Assembly: GCA_947652605.1 (NCBI GenBank)
Contig: OX393578.1
Span: 53,141,415-53,205,414, forward strand
Direction: 5' to 3'
DNA length: 64,000 nucleotides
DNA from: Elmis aenea
Taxonomy: Eukaryota > Arthropoda > Insecta > Coleoptera > Elmidae
Positions 58,991 through 64,000 of the stretch are shown here, piece by piece. A model generated the notes under the pieces. The model had not been told where the DNA came from, did no database searches, and saw nothing but the letters and a program-made list of their open reading frames with translations. The translations under genes were made by a program, and so were the position numbers. The stretch's first letter is position 1, and the number at the start of each line of letters is the position of its first letter.

Positions 58991-59157
58991 GTCTAAAAAT
59001 TACATTATTGAAATTATTTTGATGCTAACATGTCGCATGATCCCGCAAAGTTTGCAGACCATAGCGTAACACTACATACTAATACTTTGTATATAAAAAC
59101 AAATTAAGAGAAAATTATTGGAATAGTAACGCATTAAGTCCTATAACTGCATACTTA

Positions 59158-60251
59158 CAGGGTCACTATTGGGATCTCGTAAACGGTAAGAGCCACAAAG
59201 AAGTTTAAATTAGACAAATTGTTCCCCTTTCTGAGACCTATTCAGTGATGTTTTAATGTTTTAAAAAAGTTTCATGGCACGCTAGATAATTACCAAAAAT
59301 CAAAATGGGCATTTTTTAAAAAATCGTTGATAACTCGGTTATACTTAAAGGTTCAATAATGTTTTTGGGGAAAGTAGTAGATTGTTTAAGCATTGTAAAA
59401 TAAAAACATTCATTTGTTTCAATATTGTGTCTATAGCTTCTTAGGGACTTTTTGATGAACGTTATTTGTTTTGAGCCTAAATATCAAAATAAATACATTA
59501 AACCTTATACAGGGTGACACAGGGAAACGGGAAATTTTGAAGTTACTCTCACAAAAGTAAGAAAAATGAATTTAAAAGTTTTGTTGTTGAAAACAAAAAG
59601 TAAATTACATGCCATTAAGTGTTCTAACAAAAAAACAACAAATTTCTAAAAACAATGTCCATAAGATGATGGCCATTCAAACGTATGCATTCCTGGAAGA
59701 GAACGCTGAGATTTTGCATGGCACTTTGAAACACTTCCATGGGAATTGCAGCGATTTCTTCTCGAATCCTCGTTTTCAACTCGAGGATTGTCGTTGGACG
59801 TGTGGTGTACACTTTGCTTTTGAGGTGGCCCCACAAGAAAAAATCGCACACAGACAAATCTGGTGATCTTGGGGGCCAATGAATGTCGCCAAAACGTGAA
59901 ATTACGTGGTTACCAAAGAACTGTCGAACGGCCGCCATTGACGCTCTGGCCGTATGGCCTGTGGCTCCATCTTGCTGAAACCAAAGATTATGAAGATCGG
60001 AAAAATTTCCTTGCCGATCGCTGTGGGCTCCTTCCAATTGAGGCCCGAACTGCTTCAATGTTATTAACGATTTAAAAAAATGCCCATTTTGATTTTTGTT
60101 TATTATCCAGCGTGCAATGGAACTTTTTTAAAACATTAAAGCATCACTGAATAGTTCTCAGAAAGGGGAACAATTTGTCTAATTTAAATTTCTTTGTAGC
60201 TATTACAGTTTACGAGATCTCAATAGTGGCCCTACCATGTGGACCACCCTG
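59158..60251. mobile_element. 1.1-kb fold-back inside the Penelope-like gene
   Basis: CAGGGTCACTATTGGGATCT at the left mirrors a right arm with AGATCTCAATAGTGG and ends CCACCCTG; TA on both outer sides. The arms are about 180 bp and end at AAAATGGGCATTTTTTAAAA/AAAAAAATGCCCATTTT. The centre contains a further CAGGGTG terminus (59510) and a transposase fragment. Confidence 0.85.
59510..60065 (-). pseudogene. DD41D-type mariner transposase, catalytic core to C-terminus
   Basis: The minus-strand frame starts near 60065, runs open over about 145 codons and stops at 59624. The blocks are LKQFGPQLEG, NLWFQQDGATGHTARAS, VISRFGDIHWPPRSPDLSVC-DFFLWGHL (written in parts: the last is DFFLWGHLKSKVY) and KTRIREEIAAIP. 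The second catalytic Asp is in QQDGA and the third in VCDFF, with 41 residues between, the DD41D spacing. The 3' non-coding end leads to the element's own terminus CAGGGTGACACAGGGAAACG at 59510. The N-terminal half, with the helix-turn-helix and the first Asp, is missing; the break lies at the fold-back arm. Confidence 0.85.
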
Positions 60252-60904
60252 TACATTTTTGAAACATTTTGAACACAAAACCTTACAACAACCGTACAAG
60301 TCAAAATGTTGGTCAAGATATGTTGACGATACTTTGTCATATGGATACATGATTTTCAAACAAACCGAAAGGATTTCTAAATTATATAAATAGCATTTAC
60401 CCAGGTATAAAATTTACAGTAAAGGTTTAAAGGAACAACCAATCGTTATTTTAGATGTTTGAGTTTATAAAAATAAAAACGGTGCGTAGATAATATAAAA
60501 GTTATGGGAAACCAACACACACCAACAGGTGAAAGAACACATTAAATATACAATATTAACCAAATAAAAAAACCTGCAATGGCATTCACAAAACACAACA
60601 CTTTTAAAAGTCTTCGATAAAGCAAAAACATCATAAAAGAATTATTATAGAGTCAAGAGAGACACTTTTAAACACAAAAATTCTTCTTACATTTATTCTA
60701 GACAATAATTGATAAACATTGTACTTATTTAGAATGAAAATGCAAATCATTTAAATCAATATAGTAGGTTTGTTCCAACAAGCGATTTTAAACCAATTCA
60801 TGTGTTAGTACATGAACTGGTTTATTCGCATGCGTGAACTATGTACTAATAAATGTATTGGCCAGTATTAGCCGTTATTGGAACGCTTTTACGACTGGCC
60901 TAAC

Positions 60905-61468
60905 CAGGGGTTTGGAGCGGAGCGCGGAGCTGGAGCGCGGAGCAGTGGAGCAATGGGTTTTTGCCCGGAGCGGGAGCGGAGCCCGGAGCAAAGAATTTTG
61001 ATTGCTCCACTGCTCCACTTTACTATAATAAACTACAATTTTTTTTAAATGAAATATTCTCATGGGTATAGTATTTAATAAAAATAAACTAAATTTGATT
61101 TTTTTTAAGTAAAATTATTATAATATAACTTTTCTGAATAATAATTTTCATTATTGTGTATTTGAATTTTGAACAATTTTAAAGAACTTTTTTTTCTTTT
61201 TTTAACGTTTTTTAACTGAAGGTCAATAATTTGTTCATTTATTTAACTTCACTTGTTTCTTAGGGTCAAATATTGTAATTTTTGGTCCATTTCCACATAT
61301 TTCATAAAATTTTAGCTTTGTTTTTAAAAACAAATTTTTAAATAAAAAACTTATTTTATTAATATTTGGAGCGCGGAGCGGAGCTGGAGCAGGCATCTTG
61401 ATGCCGGAGCGGAGCTGGAGCGGAGCTGGAGCGGAGCAACAAAAAAATTGGACCGCTCCAAACCCCTG
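60905..61468. mobile_element. 564-bp hAT MITE with GGAGCGGAGC repeats
   Basis: CAGGGGTTTGGAGCGG mirrors CCGCTCCAAACCCCTG. A perfect 8-bp duplication, GGCCTAAC, lies at 60897-60904 and 61469-61476. Just inside both ends are strongly purine-biased GGAGC/GGAGCG repeats in the same strand orientation. No coding sequence. Confidence 0.92.
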
Positions 61469-61476
61469 GGCCTAAC

Positions 61477-62699
61477 TATAAATGACATTTTGTGTCTATT
61501 GGGTTCATAGAAATGTGCGCATCGCAAGGGTAAACACATTAAGAATGCAGTACAAAATGAGATTAGGAGGGTGATGCATAGAGCTCTTTTAGGATAAACT
61601 GAACCGCGAAATACGCAAAGACAGGAGATGGCGGTTGAAATGTAGACCGTTCTAAAAACGTTATGCTATTATAGGTCATAACCCCGCTGTTGAAATAGAG
61701 GTATGTTTTTGGGTGGAGCAGTAATTAACGATTTAGACGAGTTTTGGTTTATGCGTCACAGTTCAGTTTATCTTGAAAGACCTCCACCAGAGCTCACGTT
61801 AGTCAGTTAAAAAAGATAATCTAGAAACTAGTGTAGACTTTTTAAAAATTAATACTTCGGAAAACCTATTATTGGTTTTTAATTAGGCTTATTTATAATA
61901 TTAATGAATCATTTAAATAATGTAACAGTGGATTAACATATTTTGCAATTTATCTAGGAATAAAGATGATTTTAATATTTTATTTCGTTGTAAGTCCATC
62001 CACCGTTAGGTGTAGTACTGATGAGTTGCACCGCCTAAAATGTTTTAACAGATTAAATTATTGATTCTGAAAGATTTCGTGTTTATAGTCGACAGTGTGT
62101 TCTGTTCATGCTACCCGACACAAAACAAATATTATATGTATTTATAACGTACTGCTACGGTATGCACCGAGCATATCAACTTATTTTATGGATCATTAAA
62201 AAGCACATTTATATGGAGTAAAAAATTCAATAGGAATGCAGCTATGCGACATAAAGCCAAAGAAAAACGAACGTCCACAAGTACAGGTGTTCAACCCGAT
62301 GTGTCATAAGCATGTTAACCCAGCTGATGAGGACATGCCTTGCGTCCGATTTTTATTATCCTCAGATGTGATAGAATGATTGTCATTTATAACCATTATA
62401 CTATTAAATGTGTCTTCTAAAGAATCGTAAAATAAACTGAATGCCTCGGTTATGCGCTGTTTGGAGATTTGATCTTATTAAAGGGACCATTCAAAGTGAA
62501 TCGTAAAAATGACTACTTAAAATAATTTAGTTTCGTTGCGGAATGGATGTTGTTTTCGTGTGATTTACTCTGAAGATATGCAGAACGGCCTCGACGAAAT
62601 CACAATTAAGTTTTAATTTAAATTTAAAGTGAGTTTAAAGCTTTTTCAACCGCTATTTGGCATTAAAAGAACGAGTCTGTTTTAAAATACAAATTTATA
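61477..62699. other. No recognisable gene
   Basis: Non-repeat sequence within the window. No domain-like open frame. Confidence 0.35.
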
Positions 62700-64000
62700 A
62701 TATCCTAATAAACTAAAATGTGCAAAAACCAAACCAATCCACAAAAAAGGGGATGTAAGTGACATAAGGGAACTATAGGCCCATAGCCATGCTCACAAAC
62801 ATAAGCAAGATATTTGAAAAAATAATCTACATTAGAATTGAAAATTACGTGGAACACTTTGGCATAATAAACAACGCTCAAAATTGATTCAGAAAAGGCT
62901 AAACAACTACCCGCGCTATTTACATGGCAATCCGAAATGTACTTCAACCCCTCAATAACGACGAACACACCATAGTCATGCGTGTTGATCTCTCAAAAGC
63001 TTAGGATAGTGTTGACCACGAGATCTGCTAACGAAATTAGAACATTATGGCATATGAGGGACCTTATCAAATCTTATCTTTAGGAAAGATATGTTGCCGG
63101 AAAAGAATCGTCAGGTTGATTTATAAAATCTAACAAAAAGAAAATCAAAAAAGGATTAATCTTATACACTGTACACTAATGATCTTCCAGATTTTGCCAA
63201 AACTTCCTTTATACAATTTGCTGATGACACATCTGCTATTATTAGTGACTCGGATTCCAAAAATTCTGAACAAAAACTCTTTGACTGTTTAGGCCAACTC
63301 CAACATTGATTCACATTAAACAATTTAACCTTAACCGTCAATAAAACTCAAGTTATAAAATTTTCACAAAGTCAAATAACCTCCGACTTAAAACTTCAAA
63401 ATAATTCCACAACTATAAATGTGGTAAATAAAATATCATTTCTTGGTTTATGTATTGACTCTTGACTGGACTGGTCATACCACATCGAACGCCTGTCACA
63501 AAGCATGTCATGGTACCCTTTCGTACTAAAAAACTTAAAAAAATTGGTCTACAAACGCGGCCAAAACTGCATATCATGTATAACATGTTGAATCTAGGTT
63601 ACGCTATGCTGTAATTTTTTGGGGTAACGCTAGTGACTCTGAACGCCTCTTTATTATACAAAAGCGATGTATAAGAAATATTTTTGGTCTAAACTACCGA
63701 GATCACTTTAAAGACACTTTTCGTGGCAAAGAAATATTAAACTTTTACGGCCTATTCATTCTCAAAGCCATCCTTTTCGTAAGAAATAAAGTTGATCTGT
63801 TCGAAGAGAATGTAAGAAACCATGCAGTCAATAGCCGAAATAAAAAAAATCTAAAGCCCGATTGCTTCAAATATACCTATCTTCAAAAAAAATTTGCCTC
63901 CACAATTATTGCTATATATAACAAATTTAACACATCACCTAGTATAAAAAATCTTCCCACCTACGACTTGAAGAGGAAATTAAGAAATGCTGTCTCTAAT
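62700..64000 (+). pseudogene. Non-LTR reverse transcriptase running off the window end
   Basis: Plus-strand frames give PIHKKGDVSDIRE, then IAMLTNISKIFEKIIYIRI, VMRVDLSKA followed by DSVDHE, FIQFADDTSAIISDSDSK with the ADD active site, NKISFLGLCID, and FWGNASDSERLFIIQKRCI (in shifted frame), ending NLPTYDLKRKLRNAVSN at the edge. The blocks run in order from fingers to C-terminus, a jockey-superfamily layout. In-frame stops and frameshifts show that it is dead. The 5' end is truncated at about 62700; the 3' end lies beyond the window. Confidence 0.85.

Larger units (their letters stand above)
58995..60700 (+). pseudogene. Penelope-like element reverse transcriptase, split by a fold-back
   Basis: Left of the fold-back the frames give LLKLF and ALSPITAYL (consensus of the family: SPLSPIIANL). 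Right of it come LKHFEHKTL, then CWSRYVDDTL with the YVDD active site, FLNYINSIYPGIKFTVK, LDV-VYKNKNG and GKPTHTN. This order and the NSIHP-IKFT and KPTHT blocks are specific to Penelope-like elements, a class of retroelement with a GIY-YIG endonuclease domain in many members. That domain was not found here. The frame has many breaks. The insertion at 59158-60251 falls inside the ANL-to-FEH segment. Confidence 0.75.

Noticed and set aside
1..64000. CRISPR arrays, operons, ribosome binding sites or a prophage
   Set aside because: No spaced identical repeats and no bacterial gene layout. The spliced intron, SINE, LINEs and hAT/mariner elements show animal nuclear DNA.

Overview
The window reads as insect nuclear DNA, most likely from a beetle (inference). 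It is AT-rich, has no operons and no host protein-coding gene that I can recognise, and is packed with animal-type transposable elements in several nested layers. Features typical of insects are the CAGGGTG-ended Tc1/mariner elements, hAT elements with 8-bp target duplications, jockey-like non-LTR retrotransposons, a tRNA-derived SINE and a 51-bp intron. It is best taken as a repeat-rich intergenic or large-intron segment. Patches without repeats (about 7.5-8.1, 13.0-15.9, 18.5-19.5, 30.3-31.2, 47.5-48.6, 52.2-54.2 and 55.2-57.2 kb) are candidate host sequence.

Layout. 0.37-2.1 kb: a Crypton-type tyrosine recombinase gene with an intact reading frame once a 51-bp intron is removed. It is bounded by short inverted repeats and followed by nested hairpins. 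4.0-5.5 kb: a LINE relic split by two tandem copies of an element full of the palindrome GTTCGCGAAC. 6.3-7.5 kb: a hAT element with a perfect 8-bp duplication and a fold-back nested in it. 8.1-9.6 kb: a 1.5-kb palindromic element. 11.2-12.9 kb: a PIF/Harbinger relic with the starts of two genes, split by another fold-back. 15.9-21.9 kb: jockey, mariner and LINE relics and another fold-back. 23.2-24.5 kb: a hAT element holding a 1-kb palindrome. 26.3-28.3 and 32.5-34.6 kb: two copies of a 2-kb THAP-domain transposon, each with an internal palindrome and a hammerhead-like core. 28.6-30.0 kb: a LINE split by a fold-back. 36.6 kb: a SINE with a perfect 13-bp duplication. 37.3-38.4 kb: an inverted-repeat element with a gag-like ORF. 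39.6-40.6 kb: a jockey relic. 41.4-44.4 kb: a hAT element with fold-back inside fold-back. 45-47 kb: mariner relic, hAT MITE and a near-perfect 0.7-kb palindrome. 50-58 kb: LINE relics and composite fold-backs. 59-60.7 kb: a Penelope-like reverse transcriptase split by a fold-back that itself carries a DD41D transposase fragment. 60.9-61.5 kb: a GGAGC-rich hAT MITE. 62.7 kb to the end: a LINE relic running off the edge.

The most unusual theme is a set of long palindromic elements, roughly ten in 64 kb, most ending in CAGGGTG...CACCCTG and flanked by TA. Their single-copy centres hold different pieces of a mariner-like transposase: start codon, N-terminal helix-turn-helix, catalytic core, or C-terminus. 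This suggests that fold-backs were formed repeatedly from DD41D-type Tc1/mariner elements and then spread. Only the Crypton recombinase still looks able to encode a full protein. All relatedness statements were made by eye.
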